Shown here piece after piece: positions 50,136 to 61,556 of a DNA stretch of 64,000 bases (its first letter is position 1; every line of letters begins with the position of its first letter). Below the pieces are notes generated by a model, which saw only the letters and a program-made list of their open reading frames with translations, searched no databases and was not told the DNA's origin. The position numbers were made by a program, and so were the translations under genes. This DNA comes from Erythrocercus mccallii (Eukaryota > Chordata > Aves > Passeriformes > Dicruridae), in assembly GCA_013397435.1 (NCBI GenBank), contig VZRG01000006.1, positions 2,052,430 through 2,116,429 of the forward strand. Direction: 5' to 3'.

Positions 50136-53100
50136 TTCAACTTCAAAAAAATCCAGACAGTACAGAAACTCCTCTTTTTATAAAAATCTCTAAACATTTT
50201 TTCATCCAGAGCTCCCAAAGTCAAGGAAGAGGTGTACACCACCAAAGAATGGGTGGAAATACTTCCAGACTATACAAACAAGAACCTGTATTTAATACAA
50301 CTGTTGTAGCAAAGTAGGTGTATTCTAAAATATGAGAAGTACATTTATTTCTTAAACTGATGAAGAGTACACAGAGAGAGCCATAAAGGTATGGTACTAC
50401 TTCTACTGGAGAGAATGTTAAAGGCATGATCTTGGCTAAGGTTAGTGATGCTACAGAAAATAATAATATTATATTAAAACATATCTTGGGCATCTCTTTT
50501 GTGAACTAATTATCTGGCATAATGAAGAAAGCATCAAAAGAAATTCTATTTTGCACGTTAAATGATTCCTTCTTGGAATGGCTTGTTTTGGAACATATAA
50601 AAGAAAGTTTTAGTCAAAAATAGAAAAAATATTTATACTTGAGATATTAAGTAATAGCGATCAAACAAGAATTAAATTTAGAGCAGGAATAATATTTACA
50701 AAATAAAAAAAAAATTTTAAAAAATAACCTAAGAGATGACATTTTGGAAGACAGTTAAAAACAAAATGAAACTTATACCAAAAATAAAAGGATCAACATA
50801 ATATAAAGTTAACTTAAATCCTTGCATTACTAAGTGGAAGCTACATAAACACGACACTAAACAAAATTATTTCTGGACCTTGAAGAGTCAGGAAAATGAA
50901 TTTTAAAAACTCTACTAGCAGAGCAGAAAGATTCTTGGACTTTTTTTTTTTTTCACTGAGCACAAAACTTTTCAAAAGAAACAAACAGCCCATTGAGGCC
51001 AACAGAAGAGAATCAGTCATGAACATGGCCTGAGGGTGACTTGATACATGACCAAGTTGTGATGAGGTAACATGCTAGCATGAATGCCTCTGAATCAAGT
51101 AATTTTGGCCCCAAATTAACAACGATGCTGTGAAGTTAGTTTAATTTATATTTTCAGCAGGCTGTAAATAGGCACTTAGAGGCCATGTGATTTGTTAAAC
51201 CACTGGAAACTCTGTTCCTGAGCCCTGCCCTGGGAATTGCAAAGTTAATGTCAAATCTAAAGAATTTGTAGACAAACCCCAAACCAGGGAAGTTGTCCAC
51301 AGAAGGATCCATGTCAGCAATGCTACTTTAGAATAAATGAGCAGCTGAACATTTGCTTTGTTCTTCACCATAATAATTTAATCAAATATCTTTTCAAGGT
51401 GTACTTGTTTGAAGTAATGATGATAAACTTCTGTCCTAGAGAAAAAGTATAATTTAAAGTCACTAATAATGTGTTAAGTTTTTAGTACTTACTGACTTTC
51501 ATAAAAAAAAAAAAAGGGGGAATTTTGCTAACTTGGGAGCTCTTATGATGTCAGATGAAATTTTCCAAAAAAAGCAGTAATATTTCCAGAAATAAGTGCA
51601 AAGCTCTTTCAATTTACTGTCCATTTTTTTTTCCAATATTTGAAACAGTGAAAAGATATTGTTTCCAAGAATTTCCAAGAACTATGTTCTTAAAAATCGC
51701 TAATTTCAAAATAGGGGACTTCAAAGAAAAATGTTGTATCTCAATTTATTAAAATGGTAGTCATCACTAAATCAGTTTACATGGAATTTCTGAATTAAAT
51801 ACTTATCTGTGAACAGAAGTAAGCATTATTTAGGAGACTAAAATTGAAAGACAACAGTCATTTTCTTTTTCAAACATTGCTACTGTTTCTGACAATTGAG
51901 ATAGGAGGAGGCTCCTTTAACATTCCTAAACTATCTGTAAAATTGAAGTTAATTAACAGTATCTAGATAAACATTACAAAAGAACAAATGGCAGCAGCTT
52001 AAGGAAAAATTTGGTTTCATCAGCACACTAGAATTTTTGGAATGCATTTACAGCACAATCAATAAAAGAAAAAAGGTTAATTTATCTAACTTAGTATCTC
52101 AAAGCACTTTAAATAAAATACCAAACTTAAAAACTTCAGAGATTACAGATAAAAAAACCCTGCTTGTTAGCAAAGCATATAACAATTTATTACTAGTTTA
52201 TCAGTCCGAGCTGAGAATGACATCATCTAAGATAATACAAAGTAAATAGAGAATGCTTTTTTGTTATTTCTCCTAAAGTAGAACATGCTCAGATACCTAT
52301 AGATTATATTTTTGAGCTTGCTTGTCTACACAGTTTTCAACTGCCAGCCTGATGCTTTTTTTCTTGAAATTTTTCTGTTAACATGTTTTTTGGTAAAGGA
52401 TTGCCAATAGTGATATGATGGGTTTGATTTAAGGTAGGTGAAGCCCTGTCTCACTACCTCAGCTATATGGTCTTCTCTAAAACATTCAGTGCAAATGTTT
52501 ATCTAGTGAGGACTCCTTCACCTTCCAGTCATCTAGAACTTAAGGGGTCCTTTTTCCCAGATGTTCTTTTCCTTTAGCACTATATTGATCTGGGACACTT
52601 CCATCATTCCTTGGCTTCTTGCTTAAATTTACAGGCTCCAGAAATCTTCACATGTATGTACATTGCCAAGACTCCCCTGGAAATAAAAGCATGTCAAAAT
52701 CCTGAGGAAAGGGCTAGGATAATAATTCTAACCCATCTGAAAGCACAGAAAATAGCTTCCAAGTACTCATTTATTGAAGTGTCTTCAATTACTGTTAAAG
52801 ACCAAAGAACCTCAAAACAAGTTTTTATTAATTTTAATTCTCTTAATCCTTAAGAACACAGATTCAGTGTCTTTAGTTCATTAAATAAGAAAATACTTTC
52901 AGGTTAAATCTTGATTGGATATCGTGGATTTCACATGAACAGCTACCTGCAACACAAGAGGCTGAAATTTTCATAGGAACTATTGGAAAAGATAATTATG
53001 TTGCCACTGAAGTGACAATAGTTATCTGACTTGTCTACAGAATTATCAGTTTGGAAGGACCAAAAGAGAGGAATGATTCATCACAGTAAAAATTATTTGA

Positions 53101-53772
53101 TTGCCTTGTGATGCAAACAAGTCTAATCTCCTTAGAAAATCAGATGTTCTAGAGTACTCTGCTAATTGGTGACACAATCCATGTTCCCTATGACGCATGA
53201 GATCCCGATGACCAATTTTAAATTTTGTGGGAAAAGAGTGAGGAGTAGGGGCAGTCTAAAAAACATGAACTTCTCCAAGTTTCCTGAAGTCAGCAGCTAA
53301 GAAATAGAAATACTCCATTAGTCCCTTAAAATAGGAGAACAAACTCATTAGACAAGCAATAAAATTAGCAGGCCGATTAAGTGTCAATTAGCATATGCAA
53401 ACTAACTGGTCAACAAGCCCATGAATAAACAATCATACCTCTGCTATTTTTAGCCCACCTGGTGAGGCAAATAGGTGTATAATGAATAAAAAGAGTTGGA
53501 GAAATACTGTTGAAAGTTACATGAGAGGGATATAGTTGCTATAAGGGAGACTTTAGTGCCTGGGCTACCCTTACATTTGCAGTAGGAAAACAGGAGGGAT
53601 GAAGAAAATGAATATGACTTTGTTATGATATTTAAAAAGCTAGTAATGAAGAAAATAACATCTCAGACTACTTCAGTAGAGGAAAGAAAAAAACAAAGGG
53701 ATATGTGGTTAAAAGCAAGTCTTGTCCAATTAAGATCAGGAAGGCTTTAAAATCCAGTTATGGAACCTGCTC
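50136..53772. other. AT-rich non-coding stretch
   Basis: About 3.6 kb with no supportable gene. It includes a 13-nt T run (50941-50953) and an A13G5 junction at 51503-51520. Open frames are 90 codons or fewer with no domain pattern. I saw no polyadenylation signal convincingly placed for the minus-strand frame ending at 53773. Confidence 0.5.
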
Positions 53773-54248
53773 TCAGGATCTACCTCCACACTCTAATGCT
53801 CTCAAATGCATTTTTAAAAGTCTATAAACAATCCTGTAGAGAGTGAGCAGTATCAGCATTGTTACAGTTCCTGTGAAACCAACTTCAGGACTCCGAGATG
53901 CCAACAGAAACACATTCTCTCCCTGTGCTACTGTAATGTGTTTGCAGCCATAATCATGGTGCTCAGGTGGATGCTGTAATAGCTGACCTCTGCCATCAAA
54001 GTTAAAATGTCTGGCAAGAGCAGACCTTACAGACTGAAGGACCAAACACTTATAAAGCAAAACCACAGAGAAAAAATTCACACAGAAATCAACACCTGTA
54101 GAGAATTGCCACCATGTTGTCAGCAGCTGAATGGAGAGGCTAAACCATCCCAGCAAGGCTGAAGCAGGGCTACAGTCCTGCATATAATGTGTGCCTAATC
54201 CAGAAAAACTCTGGAGTGTCTTTTCATCATAAGTTAGAAATCTACTTT
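53773..54248 (-). CDS. Candidate 3'-terminal exon, multi-pass membrane protein
   Basis: On the minus strand a frame stays open for 160 codons, from an in-frame stop just above 54255 down to TGA at 53773-53775. The first ATG (54183) leaves 136 residues, but the frame upstream of it also reads well (TYDEKTLQSFSGLGTHY), so an exon entered through the acceptor ATGCAG|AA at 54249/54248 fits better than a start at that ATG; its pyrimidine tract is poor. From that Met there are three hydrophobic segments: about residues 9-25 (ALLGWFSLSIQLLTTWW), 31-49 (CVNFFSVVLLYKCLVL) and 102-122 (GTVTMLILLTLYRIVY), with a polar His-rich loop between the second and third (LLQHPPEHHDYGCKH) and a basic tail. Amino-acid composition looks like a real protein rather than AT-driven noise. 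I do not recognise the family, so no function is assigned. Alternatives are an old retrogene or a chance open frame. Confidence 0.35.
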
Positions 54249-54634
54249 CTGCATGTTAATTTATAGTATATAAAATCTAAAACATGCTAAGACATGACAA
54301 GTTTAACTCTCAGATATTCCTCATGAGTCCTACAGCATTCCCAGGCACTGGTCTCAGATATCAGGACATGTCAATATCTCTGTTACCTTTCAACAATCCC
54401 AAGGTAAAGCATTTCTATGCTGCTATCAAATTCACAGCACACTTCAGGAACTGTTTCACAAGAATGTACAAACACTAGTTGTCATTATTTTCAAATCTCT
54501 ACGCTGTAAGTTTTTTGTTTTGTTTTACACTTAAATTAAAAGTACAAGGAGTTTTCAACAGCCCAAACATCTAATTTTACAGCTCAGGGATTTTAGTGCT
54601 ATTACGCATTAAAGCAGTAAATGTGAAACCACAT

Positions 54635-54650
54635 ACACACACACACACAC
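54635..54650. repeat. (AC)8 microsatellite
   Basis: Eight AC units preceded by ACAT and followed by AAAAA. It is a short dinucleotide tract. Confidence 0.9.
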
Positions 54651-57252
54651 AAAAATCCATTAACCTGATATTATGAAATAATTTGTAACATTTCCTAAGA
54701 AAGTTAGGGGCTGTTCCATGTCAAGAAAATTTCCCAGATCACATATAGCACTTGTAAAATGTATTTCACAATTCTAAATGACAGGTACCCACCCATATAA
54801 CAATGCTCTATAAAAGCCTCAAAGAAGCATCTTCTGGAAATACCATTTTCCTTTTGGCAAAGGAGGACAGTAAGTTGTAATTCTCAAGATTTTCCATAAG
54901 TGTTTAACCATAGAATAAAATGGAAAGTGAAATTATACACATAAATCAAAATTTTCAGTTTCAAGTTGCTTTGTAATGCCTGGGGTATAAGCAAAATAGC
55001 ACAACTTTTGTCAGGATTGATTTTAATCAATCACACTACAGGGATGGCCTCAAAGAATCTGCTGTAGATTTTGATCTTGCAAACAAACCTTGATTTAACT
55101 TTTAATCAAATAAGCAATTTGTACAGTTAAAAGTACACATGTAAGATCAAGTACTTATAGAACCAAAGTTTTAAGATACAGTCTTTAAGGCGCCTTTGTG
55201 TGCAGTGAAATAACTTACACAGCTTCTATCTAACCTCTCGCAATTTTGCACTGCTGCTTTGCTAGGGAGTAGCTGAGCTATGGCAGACAGCTGTGACTGG
55301 CTCACCTATTTCAACACGAAAGTACATCAATTTAGTTTAAACTGTTCTGAAAGCTGCTTAACCTAAGCATGTCATGCTTAATCTAAATCAGCATATTGTG
55401 TGTGGAAGCAGGCGCAGAGCACATCAGTCATTGCTGTGGTCTAGAGACAATTGTGTCCAGCAGCTCTGGGAGCAACTTACAGTTCTCAGGTCACTGTTCA
55501 AACGACTACACCTCCATCTTCTTCTTCCAGACCATTATTAGATCAAAGACACACTACTTAGGAATAATATCTTCACTTATACTTTATCAAGGCAATAGTG
55601 CTGCAGCCTGTAAACTCTGCAGTAAGTCATTCTCGGCCAAAGGGCTTTACCTTTGCCTGTGTAACACACTAGACCTATCATCAGACATTCTTCCCAAATC
55701 CATCCTATTTAATTTTATTGAAATGTAAGGACTCTAGTTTAAGCTGATCACTATTCTCCCTCTAAACTCAAGAGAGACACAAATACACCTCCAGGTGAAA
55801 TGCAATGACCAAATGGATCACCTCTTTCAGAGATCAAGGTCAGGAACAAGGAATATCCCGTCAGCTTTGCAGTCACAAAAGTTTATGGGAGGTTTGCTGT
55901 AGTAATTAGAGAAATAAGGCCTCTATTCCACTTTTTATTATTTATTCTGTTTTTGTAATAAATGTTTAATATATTCAGCAGCAGAATTTAAGGACAGCAT
56001 ACTACATTCAGAGCCATTGGAGAAACACTCTTTACTGTAACTTTGACTTCTATATGTGAAGCATTTTATTTACAAGAATTCAACTCTTCTAGAAATTAAA
56101 TAACCCACTGCAGAGCTGGAGTGTTAAACCACAGAAGCTGCAGTCACTCAATAACGAATGCTGTGGAGTCAGTAAAGTGCTTGGGACTGTTTACAGCCTG
56201 GCTATGAGCTATAATAAGTGCTGAACCTGCTGAATACTTTAACACCTTCTCAGTAGTGTGTTTAGAAATGACTGCTATCCCAGATGCTTGTGTAACCTGA
56301 AAATATGCAGGAGGACATGGCCATGCCTAAGATAAGCAGAGAAAAGTGAATAATGGCTTACTGCATGTAAACACAGGCACGTAAAGACAAGACATTTTCT
56401 CAGCAACAACATTAATAAGAACAAGATCGCCAAGACAGCTTATGTCTTTCTGGGCTCCCAGACAGCACATATTTTCAAGCTTTGCATCATACCATTCTCA
56501 ATCAACTAAGATGAAATATTTAATATATAAAGGAATGGGTTTATTTTCCTTTACTTTTGGCTTTTACCACACACCCACAGGAGAGCACTTAGCTTAATCA
56601 CAAATAAAGAGTTGCAGGAGCTCATGGAATTGAGGAACACTTGCTAACCGTTAGCTTTCTGGTTGAAAAATGACCTTCAGCCATGACCCCAGTGAATAGT
56701 GCTATCTGAAATAGTTCTCTCACATTAAGAAACCTATTATTTTGCTATTATTAAGTTTTAGTAGCACTGCTGGGAGAAACCATCTGTTAAAAGAGAAACA
56801 AGGTACTAACCCTTAGGTATGTGGGACTGTTGTTTTTTGAAATCAGTTTAAGGTACTTTTCATTCATTTTGTACAATTTCCTTTCACCAGTGTCAGGAAG
56901 AACAGAATAAGAAAAGACCAACATCCTTGTGATGTTTATTGCACATCAACAAATAAAAGATATATTTACAGCTGCATTCACCGCTTTACTAGGCCTGTTA
57001 AACAAATGTGTTGTAAGAAAAAGCTTATAAAGCAAGCTAAGCAACAGTAAAAACCCCATTGTTTGGCTCCCCACAGAAGCTTCAATTGCTTCACAGTATG
57101 AAGTCAGGAATCCTTTAGATGAAAATAAACACAGAAGTAGAGAACAGATACATTAAAGATGTGAAGAGGAGTTAAATCTTCTTTCACTGACTGCCTATCT
57201 TCCAAACACTGGTCCCTTGGTTTAGAGAATTATTTTTGGGAGGAAAAAAAAT

Positions 57253-57274
57253 CATGCTAGAGGAGTCTAGCATG
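57253..57274. repeat. Perfect 9-bp hairpin
   Basis: CATGCTAGA and TCTAGCATG are perfect complements around a 4-nt loop (GGAG). It is too short for a microRNA precursor and has no following T run, so I assign no function. Confidence 0.8.
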
Positions 57275-58414
57275 GGTTGAGAATTGGTTACATTTGTATG
57301 TAAATATGTTTTGGGGGCTTTTGGGGATTTAAAAAAAATAGGAAGAGAAGGTAAACCGCAAATGCTGAACAAGCAAATCTCCTACAACCTGAATTTCTTC
57401 ATTATTGATAAAGAATGTTAACAACATGATTTCACAAGGATCATAAACAACTTTTTTAATATCTTTTCCTGCCAAATCACAGCCTGAAGAGTACTGTATA
57501 TTGCCTGTCATCAAATTCTTATAAATAATGAACATCTCTTGCTCAGGCCAAAGAGATATGAGAAGCTGTCAGAGATATTTTTGTCTTTCTCCCATTTTTG
57601 GCTACTAGATATTTTTGGTTGAGTTTGTTTTTTATTTTATTTTTCATTAATGAAATTGTTGGCATTTGATTTTTTATGTATTTTGACATTAAATATTTAT
57701 AAAGATCCTTTGAACTATATTGCAATAGATCCCACAAACCACACAAGTCTCATGTTTCTCATATAATCTTCCTTGACTAGAAAATTTCTTTCACAATTAG
57801 GAATTTCTGATATGAAAATTCAACCAAGAACGGTAATATAATTTTTGAATGTTACGTGTCTGTGTCAAACGAGCCTTTGCCATTTGACCATTAGAAGGTT
57901 TCTTTTGACTTTGTAATGTGCAGAAGTTTACAAAGCCAGTTTTTAATCCGTTCCTGGATACTGGAGGTCTAAGTTCCAGGAGTCAGTCAGTAACAGGCAG
58001 GTGAGTTACAGAAAGTGCTATGGCACTGTGTTTCTCCTTGGAAAAGCAAAGACAACATGATGGAGCGTTGCCGCTTCTTGGTACACAGAATTGATTTTGT
58101 TCTTGTGGAGTTTACGAGGAAAAATGTTGGCACTTCCACAGGGCAAATGAAGTTTCAGTCTGAAACACAACCCTGCATTCAGGAACAAATCTTAGACCAT
58201 TACACATAACTGGAAGACTCTTGTTGACTTTTAGTAAGAGTTGAGCAGATTCTGACTGACAGAAGAGGCAATAAAGCACACCAAGTGCTCTAGTGAGACA
58301 GGGTAGGGAGACATGACATAAACAACTGCCAATTCTCTGCTTTCAACCTGAGACTAATAAAAAGTAATTTAAAGATGAGATTCAACTTTCATTTCATCAA
58401 AAATTATTTTGCAG

Positions 58415-58609
58415 CTACATGAGTGATTCAAGTTTTTCAGCTATTGGCTGCACACACAGGCTGGGTGTCATGCCAGGGCCAAGATGTTTGGCAGGAATCC
58501 CTTTGACAACTTTGTGGTTGCAGACCTCCTGCAAGGTACATACTTGCACAGAAACTGTAAAAGGAACCTTTGACATGCCATTACATTCTGGAGGTCCTCC
58601 AAATTGCAG
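58415..58609 (+). CDS. Possible internal exon, unknown Cys-rich protein
   Basis: A 195-base plus-strand segment is open in one frame, bounded by an acceptor (ATTATTTTGCAG|C) and a donor (TTGCAG|GTAAAA). One base precedes the first full codon and two follow the last, so both ends would be phase 2 and the exon could be skipped without a frame change. The translation (MSDSSFSAIGCTHRLGVMPG onward) has five cysteines, including the pattern C-x4-C near the middle, and ends SGGPPNC. I recognise no family. A second overlapping plus-strand frame (58570-58827) shows that the area is generally open, which weakens the case. It could be a pseudo-exon or a non-coding RNA exon. Confidence 0.2.
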
Positions 58610-61470
58610 GTAAAATAAGAATGAGTAGACTAGAAGAGGAACAAAGATTTGTCACTAAGGTTATACATTCATCAAGAGCAGTGCAGCTGAACAGCGTATT
58701 TGGATGCTTGATTGTGATGTGCTGCAATTTACAAATCCTTTGGAGAGGTCTAGCATCAAAATGCCACAAAGAATCCCTGAAACAAACCAGAGAAGCTACT
58801 CCTTGCCTTTGTAATATTGTGTCTTAAAAATTAAAAAAAAAAATAAAAAATTTACCTTTAAATACTTTTGCTTGGGTGATTTTTATAGGTATGAAAATCA
58901 TCACAGGGTAAGAAAAAACGAAATACATAATGTTACATTCCTGCTTTACATTGTTATAAAAGGGGAAAAAAATAGTCTTTAGACTGCTATAAAACAGTTT
59001 GCCAAAGGGATGCAGCATGAGTGGAAGCATATCAATTTATAGCTTAAACGAAGAAGAAAATGCTTAGAAGAGAAGCACATTGAAGTCAGCTTTCAATTGA
59101 AGACATTAACAAGGAGAAATCTCTCTTCCAAAATAAGAATTTCTAGCCTTGAGGGTGATCAGAAGAACCATGATCAAGGGAAAAATTAAATTTGTCAATG
59201 TGAGATAAACACGTTGGTTTTAAAACTGTGCTCTGAGAGAATTAAGATGGTTTCCTTTGTTTTAATGTACACAATAGGCTTAGTAGAGTCAGTTCCTTGA
59301 ACTGAATCTTGGTGATGACAATTTAAAATTTTCACCAATTTAAAGGTGAAGTTTATCTTTAAAACTTCTCAAATATTATTTCTTCAAAATTATTTAAGTC
59401 CTTTCTTAACAGGAGTTTGAAATTATGGTTAAAGTACACTACGTATTTTTAATAATGCAATATTTTTATTCTCTTTCAACATGTTATTTCATGTTTAATT
59501 CTGAATCTTTATCTGATTTAAATAAATGCCCAACATTAACTAACAAACACAAAACATTTTAAAAGTATACTCAAGAGGGCTTTTTTCCCTGTAAAACAAA
59601 GATTTTTATCTTTATACCTACGGACTATGAAATCCTTCAAGAAATTATGATTTTTGTAATTAACATGTCTGCATGCTATAACTTCATCATATTTACCCAG
59701 TTATATGAAGAAAATCAAGGCAGCAGTTTTAATAATATATAATATTTCCATTGCACACTTTTAGTATATTTATTGATCAAAAGTTTCTCAAAAGGCCTGA
59801 CAAGATGCTCCCCATCCTGTAAATTATGTAAATAGCATTAATCTTGTTTTCATTTACGTAAAATATAATGTCTGCTTTCAGTGAAAGTGATGAGTATGAT
59901 ATCTGATGAAGAGTTTAAAATAGCAGATGGTGTTATCACTTTGAAAGCAGGGAGTTAGCTGCAGAGAAGCAGCAACAGGCAGGATATTCTGGTCTTGCAC
60001 CTTCAGACAGTGCTTAGTTCTTTAAAGCAGGAGCAGGAAAGTGATTGATGTTGGGCTGCAAACCGTCTGCTCCTCGCATCCCCGGCAGTGGCACTTATCG
60101 CTTCAGAGCTCTGCTACAGCAGTACCTACAGCAGCCTTTGTCAACAAAATGCAGTTATGAGAGGAACTAGCATCAATTCTCTGCCAAAAAATTCCTGCCT
60201 CAGTGAACAAGTCCCTCTAGGATTACTTGTAAGCACTCCTGAACTTCCTAGCAGTCACCCTTTGTGACACGGGTAGATAATAAATCCAAATCTTGTCTTA
60301 AATGTTGGTAGACAATCAGTTGACTATCCAGTGGGAGGTGCAAAAAACTCTCCTCTCTGCCTCATAAGTGGCCTAGAGATGCTTTTGCATCTTTGCCTAA
60401 GACATTTCTAAGCTGGTATTGAGTTCTATGTGGCCTCAAGAATTATAAAACCTTACTCATCTCGTGTTATTTCCAAACACTCATAATTCTGGTTATCAGC
60501 CCTTATACCCAAGCACATTTAGATGTGGAGCCATGATAAAGGCCATTAGCTTCTAATGTAAGCTAAGGTAAGCTAAAGATCTTACAGCTCTTTAATTCAA
60601 TGTAAGAAATACAAAAAGTTCAATCTGTAATATATTTGCACGTATTTTACAGATATATATTTATATGTATATATGTGTATGTGTGTGTATGCATATACAA
60701 TATCCTCTATTTTTCTGTACCTGGACTTCTCTGGACTATATATAAGCAAAGACCACATGTCAGTTCCTTATCCTGGTACAAAGTCAAGGTGATTTATCTA
60801 GCATGAATTATTGCACTTGAATTTGCTTTGGTAGGAAAACTGCTCTTTCCTAGTCATTCAAAACCAGTGAAAGCTGTTAAAAATAGAAAACATTTGAAAT
60901 ATGAAATTGAATCCGTCATGATTCAGTTTTGGGTTATGTGACTAGTCATTAATTAGCCATGATTTATGTGTCCAGTTGATTACTAATTGAAAATACTAAA
61001 CTTTTATTAAACATATTTGCCTACTTTAGAATTCGGTCTAAATATTCCCTACATTTTTGTTACTCAATGTAGTTGTTAGCCTCTGAGTAAATTTTACTGC
61101 CCTCTAGATAAAGAATGGAGTAAGATATCATGGAAAAGCAGGGTGAAACTCTTAGTCTTAATTGCAATAAATTCTAAATTGCAAATATCAGGAAAGTTAA
61201 AGTAGATGTGCTGAAACTGTGCTTTCTGCAAATGGCAGAGAAACATTTTTTCTGCTGTAACAGACCTCAGCAGCTCCCCAGGATGATTAGTCAGCTCTAT
61301 AAAACCAAAATTCCTCTACATTAAATGTTTTATTGCACATTTTGCATATTAAAATCTGACTATGAACATGGAGAGTATCAGTTTTTTCTACAACATTTCA
61401 TCTCTCCCTTCCTTAGCAGCATGTTACTATTTGAAATATTTGTTCTTGAAGAACACATTTTTTAACCCAG
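58610..61470. other. AT-rich non-coding stretch
   Basis: About 2.9 kb with no supportable gene. It contains an A-rich patch (58827-58850) and a TA/TG-rich tract (60651-60700). The segment 59960-60160 is less AT-rich (CTCCTCGCATCCCCGGCAG near 60071) but shows no open frame or known motif. Confidence 0.5.
60651..60700. repeat. TA/TG-rich simple repeat
   Basis: An irregular ATATAT, TATGTAT and (GT)n mixture about 50 nt long, typical of a decayed dinucleotide microsatellite. Confidence 0.8.
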
Positions 61471-61556
61471 ATGATTTCCTTCTAAATTCAGTCCGCTCCT
61501 TCTGCCTGCTGCAGCTTGACTCTACTGTAGAAAGTTGCAAGCAGTTCCAACAACAG
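61471..61556 (+). CDS. Possible internal exon, unknown protein
   Basis: An 86-base plus-strand segment lies between a good acceptor (CATTTTTTAACCCAG|AT) and a donor (CAACAG|GTAAAA). In the open frame it carries two bases of a split codon and 28 full codons, reading DFLLNSVRSFCLLQLDSTVE and then SCKQFQQQ, and would end in phase 0. The composition is protein-like but the segment is short, and the minus strand is open here too. I recognise no family and cannot link it to the 58.4 kb candidate, whose phases do not fit directly. Confidence 0.15.

Larger units (their letters stand above)
54249..58414. other. Non-coding stretch, mostly AT-rich
   Basis: About 4.2 kb with no supportable gene. It contains (AC)8 at 54635-54650 and the short hairpin at 57253-57274. 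A 110-codon plus-strand frame at 55396-55728 has a superficial zinc-finger look that fails on inspection. No exon upstream of the 54 kb minus-strand frame could be identified. Confidence 0.5.

Noticed and set aside
55396..55728. Possible C2H2 zinc finger in a 110-codon frame (CKLCSKSF)
   Set aside because: The two cysteines and the Phe look right but the spacing to Leu is off and both histidines are missing; no linker or repeat follows.
57253..57274. Perfect hairpin as a terminator or microRNA
   Set aside because: A 9-bp stem is too short for a microRNA precursor, and intrinsic terminators are not expected in this kind of genome.
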